Positions 1-7,509 are shown, numbered from the stretch's first letter. The stretch is DNA of 64,000 nucleotides from an uncultured Alistipes sp. (GCA_900544175.1 UQUN01000009.1:1-64000), one strand, 5' to 3'. Translations and numbers: made by a program. Notes: generated from the letters alone by a model not told the origin.

Positions 1-1
1 A

Positions 2-790
2 TATATTTGTATTCTAATAGTATCTTGTCTTGTTTGTTCTTGCAATAAGCAAGACAAGATACTTGATACTGACAAGATTAACAGAATAGTCACAAATGAT
101 ATTTCTGTTAATCCTAACCCATGGAATTATGCATCTGAACATTCTGAAGCATTAGATTTTTTCCTTAACAATGCTTCTATTGATAAGAAATATTCAAATT
201 TTTCCCATACTGAAGATCCTGGAGATATTACAAAAACTTACATATCATCAGTATTAGATTCTTTCAATTTTTCCAGGTTCCCCTCATTTGAGAAAAAGGT
301 AGATATAAATAAGTTAAAAGCCTACATAGATTACTATTTTCCTATAATTTGTTCAGATTTATCATCTTATTCAGCCATACAGTCTAAGATAGATTATTAC
401 TTATTTGACAATAACAATCTTAGTATTGAATATCGCTTCCATACCCAATTGGCATTCCTTATTTTCCTTGACTCATATGATTATTGGATAGAAAATAATG
501 GACTATATAAATGGGTGCATAAGATATACAGAACAGAGGACAAAAAAACAATTTATAAAATTTTGAATATCCCTGAAGCCATTTCTTCAGATCCTGTCAA
601 ACATTCTCCAGGAGACAGAATGATATGGAGTGATATTGCTAAAAGAGATGCTCAAAATGGAGGCTTTGTTTTTAAAGTATCAAAAAACGACCTCTATGGA
701 TTTTTTACAGCTCTTTGGGCAGGTCCTTTTTCAGCTAGCATAGGATATACTGCGGCATCAATTGGTGCCGCATCTGGACTGTTAGACTAA
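2..790 (+). CDS. Lipoprotein of unknown function, 5' end cut by window edge
   Basis: The frame is open from base 2 to the stop at 788-790, so the gene continues upstream; a TTG at 449 is only an internal codon. The visible protein opens with a hydrophobic stretch ending LVCSCNKQ, a plausible lipobox with the lipidated Cys in SCNK, so only a few residues seem to be missing. About 260 residues remain. The middle is rich in Tyr, Phe, Asn and Asp with no motif I recognise. The last 30 residues change character: FFTALWAGPFSASIGYTAAS and following Gly/Ala/Ser residues form a hydrophobic small-residue tail ending GLLD, reminiscent of membrane-active peptides. Base composition is much more AT-rich than the genes to the right, which suggests acquired DNA. 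A 59-residue membrane protein follows after 26 bases. Function unknown. Confidence 0.75.
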   Translation, partial: YICILIVSCLVCSCNKQDKILDTDKINRIVTNDISVNPNPWNYASEHSEALDFFLNNASIDKKYSNFSHTEDPGDITKTYISSVLDSFNFSRFPSFEKKVDINKLKAYIDYYFPIICSDLSSYSAIQSKIDYYLFDNNNLSIEYRFHTQLAFLIFLDSYDYWIENNGLYKWVHKIYRTEDKKTIYKILNIPEAISSDPVKHSPGDRMIWSDIAKRDAQNGGFVFKVSKNDLYGFFTALWAGPFSASIGYTAASIGAASGLLD

Positions 791-816
791 ACAAATATTA
801 AAAGGATTTATAAAGT

Positions 817-996
817 ATGAAAAGTATTATTAATAGATTTTTCGTGATTTATGGTATTTTTCTAACTTTTGTCCCGTATGTTTATCCTAACTCTCAACAC
901 TATAAATATGTTTTGTTCGCTTTTTTTGTAGCTGTTTGTTGTGTTGTGCTACCAGTATTGTTACACAAAAGAAAACAAAAAAAAGAATCAGATTAA
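817..996 (+). CDS. Small two-helix membrane protein, 59 residues
   Basis: ATG at 817 opens a 59-codon frame ending TAA at 994-996. Two hydrophobic segments (about residues 8-22 and 31-49) are separated by a short polar turn with YPNSQHYK, and the protein ends in a basic tail, HKRKQKKESD. It starts 26 bases after the lipoprotein with the small-residue tail and shares its AT-rich composition, so the two probably entered together and may be co-transcribed. A small membrane protein after a protein with a membrane-active-looking tail would fit an immunity or partner role, but that is inference only; I recognise no family. The short length and lack of a clear ribosome-binding site keep confidence moderate. 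Confidence 0.5.
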   Translation: MKSIINRFFVIYGIFLTFVPYVYPNSQHYKYVLFAFFVAVCCVVLPVLLHKRKQKKESD

Positions 997-1018
997 AACT
1001 AATTTAAATACATAAAAT

Positions 1019-1564
1019 ATGAAAGAAGAAATCATCATAGCAGGATTCGGAGGACAGGGTGTCCTCTCCATGGGCAAGATTCTGGCCTACTCCGGTATCA
1101 TGCAGGACCAGGAAGTGGCATGGATGCCCTCATACGGACCTGAAATGCGCGGTGGTACATGTAACGTAAGCGTTATCCTCAGCGACAAGAAGATCAGCTC
1201 CCCCATCCTGAGCAAGTTCGATACCGCCATCATCCTCAACCAGCAGTCTCTCGACAAGTTCGAGTCCCGCGTAAAGCCCGGCGGACTGCTCGTCTATGAC
1301 CCCAACGGCATCACCCATCACCCTACCCGCACCGACATCTCCATATACAAGATAGATGCCGCTGACGAGGCTGCCAAGCTGGGTAATGCCAAGGCCTACA
1401 ACATGATCGTCCTCGGAGCCTTCCTGAAGGTTAAACCCATCGTGAAGATGGAGAACGTGACAGCCGGACTCAAGAAGTCCCTCCCTCCCCGTCACCACAA
1501 CCTCATCCCGATGAACGAGCAGGCCATCAAGGTCGGCATGGACGCTGTAGTCAAGGTCCGCTAA
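1019..1564 (+). CDS. korC: 2-oxoacid:ferredoxin oxidoreductase, gamma subunit
   Basis: The 181-residue protein begins with the family's GFGGQGVLSMGKILA nucleotide-binding-like loop and carries PSYGPEMRGGTCNVSV, the signature of gamma subunits of pyruvate/2-oxoglutarate:ferredoxin oxidoreductases. In these enzymes the gamma subunit assembles with thiamin-diphosphate-binding alpha and beta subunits to decarboxylate a 2-oxoacid, form the CoA thioester and reduce ferredoxin in the cytoplasm. A stand-alone subunit of this size is normal and usually follows the alpha and beta genes directly. Here the upstream neighbours are an unrelated AT-rich lipoprotein and a small membrane protein, so the partner genes must lie left of the window or elsewhere. 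2-oxoglutarate (Kor) is the likeliest substrate; other 2-oxoacids cannot be excluded. Confidence 0.88.
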   Translation: MKEEIIIAGFGGQGVLSMGKILAYSGIMQDQEVAWMPSYGPEMRGGTCNVSVILSDKKISSPILSKFDTAIILNQQSLDKFESRVKPGGLLVYDPNGITHHPTRTDISIYKIDAADEAAKLGNAKAYNMIVLGAFLKVKPIVKMENVTAGLKKSLPPRHHNLIPMNEQAIKVGMDAVVKVR

Positions 1565-1582
1565 TCCGCTAAAACAAACTGT

Positions 1583-1630
1583 AAGGGAGATGTGTCGAAA
1601 TGCAAATTTTGGCACATCTCCTTTTATTTT
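1583..1630 (+). terminator. Hairpin plus T-rich tail after the gamma subunit gene
   Basis: GGAGATGTG (1586-1594) pairs with CACATCTCC (1613-1621) around an 18-base loop, followed by TTTTATTTT. It ends transcription after the oxidoreductase subunit 20 bases upstream. The base before the stem is A-rich, so it may also work for the converging ORF6N remnant. Confidence 0.7.
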
Positions 1631-2138
1631 CCGCCCCTCTTCACTTTATGCCTCAGCTTCATCACAGCAAAATTCAGCTCAATCTCTGTCTCCGTCCCGT
1701 TCGTCTGCAGATCCTCACCGAAGAGGTCAGCCATGATGTCCCCGCTTCTCTGCATAAGGGACTTCTGCCCGTACTTGTCCGGACAGGCCGACAGCTCACC
1801 TATTGTCCGCGACAGCTCCCGCAGCTTGGCGAACGCCTCGATAATCGAGATAGTCGCCAGCATATACAGGCCCTTTTCCGTAAACGCTTTTGGCAGCACA
1901 GATGAATACTTGAGTTTATCAAGGCGGTCAAAATTTTTGACCACCTCCTGCTTTTCATCGACTTCGGATTGTTTCTGACCGCCTGATTGATCTCCTTTGT
2001 CTCTACTCCGTAAATCTCCGCCACCGCAAAGTCCAGGATGACATCCTGCCCTCTCAGGCGCACGATTTTGTCTTTAACCGACTTATTTTCCAATATTCCC
2101 ATAGTATCTGATTTTGCCACAAAATTACCTATTGCCAA
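1624..2138 (-). pseudogene. ORF6N-domain (phage antirepressor-like) gene with frameshifting deletion
   Basis: Two overlapping minus-strand frames together make one ORF6N protein. The upstream frame reads KIVRLRGQDVILDFAVAEIY then GVETKEINQAVRNNPK, the classical ORF6N start; the downstream frame reads DEKQEVVKNFDRLDKLKYSS then VLPKAFTEKGLYMLATI, its continuation. They join at about 1955-1965, where the usual stretch after the NNP motif (about ten residues) is absent, so a deletion whose length is not a multiple of three is the simplest cause. The upstream frame then runs out of family sequence. The N-terminus may be the ATG at 2102 (MGILENKS) rather than 2138. ORF6N proteins occur in phages and mobile DNA as DNA-binding regulators. 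The gene looks dead unless frameshifting rescues it. Confidence 0.8.
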
Positions 2139-2337
2139 TAACCGAAAACAGAACCTAAAGATTCAGCGCAAGATTTACCTGTTTCTATAATTTTACGTTT
2201 TTATAAATTTCCACACCCTTGTGGTATTGGATGCAGAAGTCAGTGGAGTTGACACGGTGTCAGGGTGGATGCCGGACACGGATGTTGGTGCGGAGATTCT
2301 GTGTTTTTTTATAAATTTGCGGCACATTAACGTTCGT
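2139..2337 (+). other. Intergenic spacer with a possible -7 box
   Basis: This stretch lies between the start of the broken ORF6N gene and the palindromic repeat. The only signal I see is TAAATTTG at 2312-2319, matching the Bacteroidota TAnnTTTG -7 consensus; a -33 TTG at 2285-2287 is spaced slightly long (24 bases). If used, the palindromic element would be transcribed in the 5' leader of the thioesterase gene. No open frame is supported here. Confidence 0.4.
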
Positions 2338-2447
2338 TGATAAAAATCCAGCAACGAGAAAAGACTAGCCGCCCTCGGCTCTAGAGGGAGGAGCCCGTCG
2401 CGGAGCGGTGGGAGGGCCTGGTCTTTTCGACTGCTGGATTTTTATCA
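2338..2447. repeat. Palindromic repeat element, copy 1
   Basis: TGATAAAAATCCAGCA (2338-2353) is the exact reverse complement of 2432-2447. Inside, GAAAAGACTAG pairs with CTGGTCTTTTC (one G-U), and GCCCTC pairs with GAGGGC after a two-base bulge. CCCTC can instead pair with the GAGGG a few bases downstream, giving two mutually exclusive helices. A short hairpin CGC-GGA-GCG lies at the tip. The core from GAAAAGACTAGCCGCCCTCG to the closing CTTTTC recurs in reverse orientation at 29811-29916, but the outer arms there are different. The element ends 21 bases before the thioesterase start and lies between divergent genes, so it is not simply a terminator. Confidence 0.85.
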
Positions 2448-2468
2448 GATTAACAAATAACAAACTAA

Positions 2469-2855
2469 ATGGCAACAAATGATATCAAGGTCGGTATATC
2501 CGGCACATCGACAACGAAAGTATGCAAGGAGAACTGTGCCTCGCTCATGGGCTCAGGCGCATTGGACGTATTTGCCACACCGGCTGTAGTGGCCTACATG
2601 GAGATGGCCGCCTGCTACGCGGTAAATGACCTGCTCGAAGAGGGTTTCTCGACAGTAGGTACAAAGATTGACATCGCACACATCAAGGCTTCCCCGATAG
2701 GAGAGACCATCACAGCCAAAGCCACACTCAAGGAGATTGACGGCCGCCGTCTGGTCTTCGACGTGACTGCCAGCGACTCCAAGGGCGAGATAGCCAACGG
2801 CACACACGAACGTTTCATCATCAAGGTCGACAAGTTCCTCGCCAAGTTGCAATAG
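2469..2855 (+). CDS. Hotdog-fold acyl-CoA thioesterase, FlK-like
   Basis: This 128-residue protein matches the thioesterase family that includes fluoroacetyl-CoA thioesterase. Features include GSGALDVFATPAVVAYMEMA (residues about 29-48), the long hotdog helix region, and GTKIDIAHIKASPIGETIT, the central strand with the conserved His. The family hydrolyses small acyl-CoA esters in the cytoplasm as dimers or higher oligomers; the substrate here cannot be told, and in gut bacteria the fluoro-substrate role is unlikely. Length is typical. Its stop is 12 bases before umuD, so it may share a transcript with the DNA-damage genes, an odd pairing. The palindromic repeat lies directly upstream of the start. 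Confidence 0.85.
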   Translation: MATNDIKVGISGTSTTKVCKENCASLMGSGALDVFATPAVVAYMEMAACYAVNDLLEEGFSTVGTKIDIAHIKASPIGETITAKATLKEIDGRRLVFDVTASDSKGEIANGTHERFIIKVDKFLAKLQ

Positions 2856-2867
2856 GAAGGTTTCCAA

Positions 2868-3305
2868 ATGGATAAAGAGGATACCATATCCCGCTCCGGC
2901 AGTTCGGAGTCCGACGAAAAGCAGCAGCCTCCCAGGCTGTACGAGTCAGTACACGCCGGATTCCCGTCTCCTGCCGAGGATATCCCAGGCACGTCCCTTG
3001 ATATCAACAAACTGGTGGTCAAGAACCCTGCATCCACATTCTTCGCGCGTGTTAGCGGAGACAGCATGGAGGGCGATGGCATACGTGACGGGGATATACT
3101 GGTCATAGACAAGTCCGAAGAGCCGAGAGACGGAGCCATAGCCATATGCTTCATCAACGGAGAATTCACGGTAAAGCGTCTGAGAATCCAAGGAAATGTC
3201 ATCACACTCGTTCCATCCAATCCAAGGTACAGGCCCATAACCATAAAAGATGGAGACGAACTTGCAATCTGGGGAATAGTACGTTACGTCATCAAAAAAG
3301 TCTGA
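2868..3305 (+). CDS. umuD: UmuD-type S24 self-cleaving subunit of DNA polymerase V
   Basis: The 145-residue protein has the S24 peptidase layout: an Ala-Gly cleavage site followed by FPSPAED at residues about 29-37, the nucleophile in SGDSMEGDGI near residue 65, and the general-base Lys in GEFTVKRL near residue 105. In the family, RecA-stimulated self-cleavage removes the N-terminus, and the shortened dimer joins UmuC to form the error-prone polymerase V. The gene sits 13 bases before umuC, the usual arrangement. The segment before the cleavage site is Ser/Glu/Gln-rich. I did not find an obvious SOS-type operator upstream. LexA is the main alternative for an S24 protein, but no helix-turn-helix domain is present. 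Confidence 0.92.
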   Translation: MDKEDTISRSGSSESDEKQQPPRLYESVHAGFPSPAEDIPGTSLDINKLVVKNPASTFFARVSGDSMEGDGIRDGDILVIDKSEEPRDGAIAICFINGEFTVKRLRIQGNVITLVPSNPRYRPITIKDGDELAIWGIVRYVIKKV

Positions 3306-3318
3306 TTCCGCGCATGTT

Positions 3319-4584
3319 ATGTATGCTTTGGCCGACTGCAACAATTTCTTTGTGAGCTGCGAGAGGGTCTTCAGACCGGATCTGGAAAAAAGTCCTGTAG
3401 TTGTCCTTTCCAACAACGACGGCTGTGCCATAGCCCGGTCAAACGAGGCAAAAAAACTGGGCATAAGAATGGGACAGCCGCTTTTCGAGTTCAGACATTT
3501 GGTAGAATCAGGGACGGTCACGGTCTTCTCCTCTAATTTCGCATTATATGGAGATATGTCAAGGAGGGTGCAGACAATCCTGTCACTATACTCGCCTTCC
3601 ATAGAAGTCTACTCGATTGACGAATCTTTCATTGACTTGAACGGGACTGTGCTTGATACCGATTTCGGCAAATGGGCCAGGAATCTCTCGAAAGAATGCC
3701 GCAGGTGTACGGGCATACCTGTCAGTGTAGGTGTCTCATCCACAAAAACTCTTGCCAAAATAGCATCTAAACTATGCAAACTCTATCCTGCCATGCACGG
3801 AGGATGCTTCATGAAACAGCAGCAGGACGTGGAGAAAGTACTGAAGATATTTCCGATTGAGGATATCTGGGGTATTGGAAGACGGTTTGCCGGACGTTTC
3901 AAGGAATACTTCGGGTTACACACGGCCTATGATTTCTATATAAAGGATGAGAAATGGGTCAGCATGGAAATGGGTATCGGAGGCATAAGGACTTGGAAGG
4001 AACTTCACGGTATACCTTGCATCGGTTTCGAGGACTCCCGACAGACGAAAAAGCAGATTATGGTCTCCAGGACTTTCGCCAAAGAGATTTCGGACAAGGA
4101 CGAGCTCGCAGCACAGATATCCATGTTCAGTTCAATGGCCGTGGAAAAACTGCGCAGACAGGATTCGTGCTGCAGTAACGTAACTGTATTCATCACTACC
4201 AACAGGTTCCGGAAAGAAGGAAATACACAGTTCGCGAGCCGGCTTTTCCAGTTTCCAGTTGCGACCGACAGTACTCTTGAGATAAATACAGCGGTCATGA
4301 ATACAGTCTCCGACCTGTTCAGAAGCGGTTTCCAATACAAACGGGCAGGAGTGGTGCTTGGCGATATAATACCAGCGGACAAAGTCCAGATGTCAATCTT
4401 CGATCCGGTGAACAGAGAAAGGCACTCGCGTCTCATGAAGGTAATGGACAGCATAAACCGACGTGAGGGGCAACACACTATCGGTGTAGCGTCCCAGTCT
4501 CTGGATGGTATAAAAATGAACAGGGAGCACCTGTCTCCCTGTTACACTACTGATTGGAAAGATATCCTTACAGTCCACTGCTGA
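3319..4584 (+). CDS. umuC: Y-family DNA polymerase V catalytic subunit
   Basis: The 421-residue protein begins with MYALADCNNFFVSCERVFRP, the first metal-binding Asp and steric-gate region of Y-family polymerases. VYSIDESFIDL near residue 100 holds the catalytic Asp-Glu pair. A helix-hairpin-helix thumb (FPIEDIWGIGRRFAGRF) and the little-finger region follow. Near the C-terminus VQMSIFDP looks like a sliding-clamp binding motif. With UmuD it carries out translesion synthesis past damaged bases. Length and order are standard for umuDC. The stop is separated by one base from the convergent lipoprotein gene on the other strand. Confidence 0.95.
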   Translation: MYALADCNNFFVSCERVFRPDLEKSPVVVLSNNDGCAIARSNEAKKLGIRMGQPLFEFRHLVESGTVTVFSSNFALYGDMSRRVQTILSLYSPSIEVYSIDESFIDLNGTVLDTDFGKWARNLSKECRRCTGIPVSVGVSSTKTLAKIASKLCKLYPAMHGGCFMKQQQDVEKVLKIFPIEDIWGIGRRFAGRFKEYFGLHTAYDFYIKDEKWVSMEMGIGGIRTWKELHGIPCIGFEDSRQTKKQIMVSRTFAKEISDKDELAAQISMFSSMAVEKLRRQDSCCSNVTVFITTNRFRKEGNTQFASRLFQFPVATDSTLEINTAVMNTVSDLFRSGFQYKRAGVVLGDIIPADKVQMSIFDPVNRERHSRLMKVMDSINRREGQHTIGVASQSLDGIKMNREHLSPCYTTDWKDILTVHC

Positions 4585-4585
4585 G

Positions 4586-5050
4586 TTACTGGTTCCTGGC
4601 CGGATCCGACGGATAGTAGCTGTCGTTGAAATAAAGATAGAACCTCATGTTGTAAAACGACATTTTAGCATTTGCTGACTCTCCGGTCACGGCTTCAGTC
4701 AAAGTCATTCTGACCGAACCATGATACACGTCTCCTGAGACAGACGAGGGGACACGGGAATACGTATATTCCCCTTTGTAAAGGACCGTATCCATGACTG
4801 CCGCCGAATCCTGATGCATGAACAGTAGCCTGACGTCTCCGCTCTCCACAGACGATCCATCCTCATGCCGGCTGACCGACACTTCTCCAGAGCAGCCGAA
4901 ACACATCTCGATCACCTCGTGACGTGCAATATTTGTACCTACCCATACTGATTCCTGAAGTGACTCCGGCGGCCCGTCCCCACGCCACTCTCTGGCACAC
5001 GACACGAACAGAAATGCCGGAAACAGCAAGATAAGCAGCCTGCACATCAT
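4586..5050 (-). CDS. Lipoprotein of unknown function
   Basis: A 154-residue protein starting MMCRLLILLFPAFLFVSCAR, a clear signal peptide with lipobox FVSC, so it is probably anchored to a membrane facing the periplasm or cell surface. The mature part is short and strand-rich in appearance, with segments such as EVSVSRHEDGSSVESGDVRL, GDVYHGSVRMTL and NMRFYLYFNDSYYP, but no family that I recognise. It lies 8 bases downstream of rny in the same direction and may be read through from it. Small beta-rich lipoproteins of this kind are common and mostly uncharacterised in Bacteroidales. Confidence 0.65.
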   Translation of the reverse strand: MMCRLLILLFPAFLFVSCAREWRGDGPPESLQESVWVGTNIARHEVIEMCFGCSGEVSVSRHEDGSSVESGDVRLLFMHQDSAAVMDTVLYKGEYTYSRVPSSVSGDVYHGSVRMTLTEAVTGESANAKMSFYNMRFYLYFNDSYYPSDPARNQ

Positions 5051-5058
5051 GCGTCATG

Positions 5059-6600
5059 TTATTTTGCAAATGCCACTGAACGGGTCTCGCGGATAACGGT
5101 GATCTTGACCTGTCCCGGATATACCATCTCGTTCTGGATCTTGCGGGCGATATCGTTGGAGAGCATCTCTGCCTCCGAATCGCTCACCTTGTCAGCGCCC
5201 ACGATAACCCTGAGCTCACGTCCCGCCTGTATGGCATAAGTCTTGGTAACTCCAGGATAAGACAGAGCAATGGCCTCCATGTCCTTGAGACGCTTGATAT
5301 ATGACTCTATCACCTCGCGGCGGGCTCCGGGACGAGCACCTGATATAGCATCGCCTACAAGGACTATGGGAGAAATGAGCGAGAGCATCTCGACCTCCTC
5401 GTGGTGAGCACCGATAGCATTGCACACCTCCGGTTTCTCCTTGTATTTCTCAGCCAACCTCATACCCAGTATTGCATGAGGCAGTTCCGAATCCTCTTCC
5501 GATACCTTTCCTATATCATGGAGCAGACCGGCGCGCTTGGCGAGTTTAGGATTGAGCCCGAGCTCGGCAGCCATAGTCGCACAGATGTTGGCCACCTCCC
5601 TCGAGTGCTGCAGAAGGTTCTGCCCATAGGAAGAACGATATTTCATCCTACCCACCATCTTGACAAGTTCGGCATGAAGTCCGTGTATTCCGAGATCTAT
5701 ACAGGTCCTCTTTCCTGTCTCCATAATCTCGTCGTCAAGTTGCTTGCGGACCTTCTCCACAACTTCCTCAATACGGGCCGGATGTATACGACCGTCTGTA
5801 ACCAACTGATGCAAAGCCAGTCTTGCCACTTCTCTTCTTACAGGATCAAAGGCCGAAAGCAGTATGGCCTCCGGAGTGTCATCCACTACGATCTCGACTC
5901 CTGTAGCAGCCTCCAGCGCCCTGATGTTACGGCCTTCACGCCCGATGATACGGCCCTTCATCTCATCATTCTCGATATTGAATACCGTTACCGCATTCTC
6001 AATGGCAGTCTCGGGTGCTATCCGCTGTATCGTGTTGATGACAATCCTCTTGGCTTCTTTGGTAGCGTTCATTCTTGCCTCATCCATCACGTCGTTTATA
6101 TAGGACATCGCCTGAGTCTTGGCCTCTTCCTTCATTGTCTCCATAAGGGTCTCCTTAGCCTCGGCTGCTGACATGCCGGCCAGATTCTCGAGTTTCTCCA
6201 CCGCCTCCTTCCGCAGTCTGTCATACTCCTCAGACTTCCGGCTGACAACCTCCATCTGAGCCTTCAGGTTTCCCCTGACACTATCGGTCTCCTTTTGTTT
6301 GCGCTGCAGGTCAGAATACTGCTGTGAAAGCTGCATCTCTTTCTGTTTCAGCTTATTCTCCGACTGTTGAATCTGTGAGTTCTTTTCGCTGATGTAACGT
6401 TCATGCTCCCCTTTAAGCTGAAGGAACTTCTCTTTTGCCTGGAATATCTTCTCTTTCTTGATATTCTCTCCCTCCTGCCGGGCCTCCTTTATGATCTTAT
6501 CCGCCTGTTTTCTCCTTGCTGTACTGAAGACAAGAACAGTCAGTCCCACAGCAACGGCAGCCACGGCAATCAATAAAATAATAACTGTTATAATGTTCAT
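5059..6600 (-). CDS. rny: Ribonuclease Y
   Basis: The 513-residue protein has the four parts of RNase Y in order: one N-terminal membrane helix ([20 protein letters not shown]), a long Lys/Glu/Gln-rich coiled coil to about residue 190, a KH domain with [20 protein letters not shown], and an HD domain with [10 protein letters not shown] and LLHDIGKV, the metal-binding His-Asp pair. The enzyme is a membrane-tethered endoribonuclease that starts mRNA decay. Length is typical. It lies downstream of a 6S-like RNA and zapA, an order I know from other Bacteroidota. A start at 6600 is supported by the membrane helix directly after it. Confidence 0.95.
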   Translation of the reverse strand: MNIITVIILLIAVAAVAVGLTVLVFSTARRKQADKIIKEARQEGENIKKEKIFQAKEKFLQLKGEHERYISEKNSQIQQSENKLKQKEMQLSQQYSDLQRKQKETDSVRGNLKAQMEVVSRKSEEYDRLRKEAVEKLENLAGMSAAEAKETLMETMKEEAKTQAMSYINDVMDEARMNATKEAKRIVINTIQRIAPETAIENAVTVFNIENDEMKGRIIGREGRNIRALEAATGVEIVVDDTPEAILLSAFDPVRREVARLALHQLVTDGRIHPARIEEVVEKVRKQLDDEIMETGKRTCIDLGIHGLHAELVKMVGRMKYRSSYGQNLLQHSREVANICATMAAELGLNPKLAKRAGLLHDIGKVSEEDSELPHAILGMRLAEKYKEKPEVCNAIGAHHEEVEMLSLISPIVLVGDAISGARPGARREVIESYIKRLKDMEAIALSYPGVTKTYAIQAGRELRVIVGADKVSDSEAEMLSNDIARKIQNEMVYPGQVKITVIRETRSVAFAK

Positions 6601-6671
6601 ATTGTGTTGGTATATTATATTGAGTTAAATTTTCTCAATCATAAAGAACTACAACACGAAGACTATAAATA

Positions 6672-6862
6672 AAAAGCCGTTAGAGCACTGTTTATCAGAA
6701 AAACCTGAATATTAGGATTTGAGCTCCGTTTCGGAATCAGACTTCCAACGTCCGGTAAAACCGAATCCCCTTGCGGGTCACCCAGGCCTGCCTTCATCCA
6801 TCGAGTCCGCTCAGTATTGTTAAAAAATGTTGATTTTCGCAAAGAGCGATCTAACGGCTTAA
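6672..6862 (-). ncRNA. ssrS: 6S-like regulatory RNA candidate
   Basis: The space between zapA and rny is non-coding but structured on the minus strand. AAGCCGTTAGA, spanning the zapA stop (about 6850-6862), is complementary to TCTAACGGCTT near 6673-6684, which is followed by TTTTATTT. This closes an approximately 190-nucleotide rod with the proportions of 6S RNA and supplies a terminator. Inside are CGGTTTTACCG and other short helices. 6S RNA binds the housekeeping RNA polymerase holoenzyme during slow growth. To my knowledge the gene lies between zapA and rny in other Bacteroidota (and next to zapA in E. coli). The identification rests on position, size and closing stem; I could not run a covariance model. 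Confidence 0.62.
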
Positions 6863-7165
6863 GCTGTTTATGACATTATTTTCAATATAATCATCAAGTT
6901 GGGCATCCAATTGCTGAATATCCTTTGACAATGCTCCCAAAGCTGCCTTCAACTGGGCCTTGTCGACAGCATACTGGACCAATGCCACAGTAAGAAGGTA
7001 CTGGTTGTCCTGATAATTATGCCGCCGCTTCAGGTCTGCCAGCTTGTCCGATATGCCTTTGACCGCATTTCTTACCAGACTCTCGTTCTCCGGCTCAATC
7101 CTGTATGTCAAAGTCCTGTCCAGTATCGTCACACGACACGGCAGTAATCGTTTTTCCTCATCCAT
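6851..7165 (-). CDS. zapA: Cell division protein ZapA-like
   Basis: The 104-residue protein has the ZapA layout: a short N-terminal strand pair (LPCRVTILDRTLTYRIEPEN), then a long helix from about residue 35 ending in NNVINSLSR, predicted to form a coiled coil. ZapA binds and cross-links FtsZ filaments at the division ring. It follows a 104-residue coiled-coil protein with one base between them, which suggests translational coupling. The last codons also form the 5' side of the closing helix of the 6S-like RNA downstream, so the two features overlap. Confidence 0.78.
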   Translation of the reverse strand: MDEEKRLLPCRVTILDRTLTYRIEPENESLVRNAVKGISDKLADLKRRHNYQDNQYLLTVALVQYAVDKAQLKAALGALSKDIQQLDAQLDDYIENNVINSLSR

Positions 7166-7166
7166 A

Positions 7167-7481
7167 TCAATTATTCAGCAATGAAATACATTTGTCTATC
7201 TCCCGCACAAGTCTGCCAATATTCTGCCTTGCTTCTCTAATATCAACCGCAGACACCTCAAAGGCACCTGCCAACTGCAATTTATCAATCTTCTGTTCTA
7301 ATTCCTTAATTTTGTTGTTACTGTTTTCCAATTTCTTCCTGCAGTCTTCTATCTCGGATTCCCCTCTCCTGAGCGCATCCTCCAGTTCTCTGTTCCTGGC
7401 AAGAAGATTCTCATACCTGGAAATAAAGTATTCGATCTTTCTCTTATGCGCTTCAAGTATCGTATTAAAACTCTGGTCCAT
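7167..7481 (-). CDS. Coiled-coil protein upstream of zapA
   Basis: A 104-residue, almost wholly helical protein with heptad-like Leu/Ile/Glu/Lys spacing, for instance NRELEDALRRGESEIEDCRK and NNKIKELEQKIDKLQLAG. No enzyme motif is visible. It ends one base before zapA and is probably its partner in cell division, similar in arrangement to ZapB-like coiled coils, although I see no sequence feature that proves that family. A TAACTTTG motif (7502-7509 on the minus strand) 21 bases upstream would serve as its -7 box. Confidence 0.6.
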   Translation of the reverse strand: MDQSFNTILEAHKRKIEYFISRYENLLARNRELEDALRRGESEIEDCRKKLENSNNKIKELEQKIDKLQLAGAFEVSAVDIREARQNIGRLVREIDKCISLLNN

Positions 7482-7501
7482 AATAAAAGCCTACCGGAGT
7501 A

Positions 7502-7509
7502 CAAAGTTA
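7502..7509 (-). promoter_or_regulatory. -7 box TAACTTTG upstream of the zapA pair
   Basis: TAACTTTG on the minus strand matches the Bacteroidota TAnnTTTG consensus and is 21 bases before the coiled-coil gene start. I find no convincing -33 element at the right distance. Confidence 0.4.

Noticed and set aside
1130..1615. Long antisense frame opposite the oxidoreductase gamma subunit
   Set aside because: It mirrors the codon structure of the real gene and has no recognisable domain or start signal.
2338..2447. Reading the palindromic repeat as an ordinary rho-independent terminator
   Set aside because: Copy 1 lies between divergent genes with nothing to terminate in either direction, and it shares a long conserved core with copy 2; the flanking T/A runs alone would otherwise have fitted a terminator.
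2456..2867. SOS operator upstream of the umuDC genes
   Set aside because: I looked for paired inverted motifs near the thioesterase and umuD starts and saw none that I could support.
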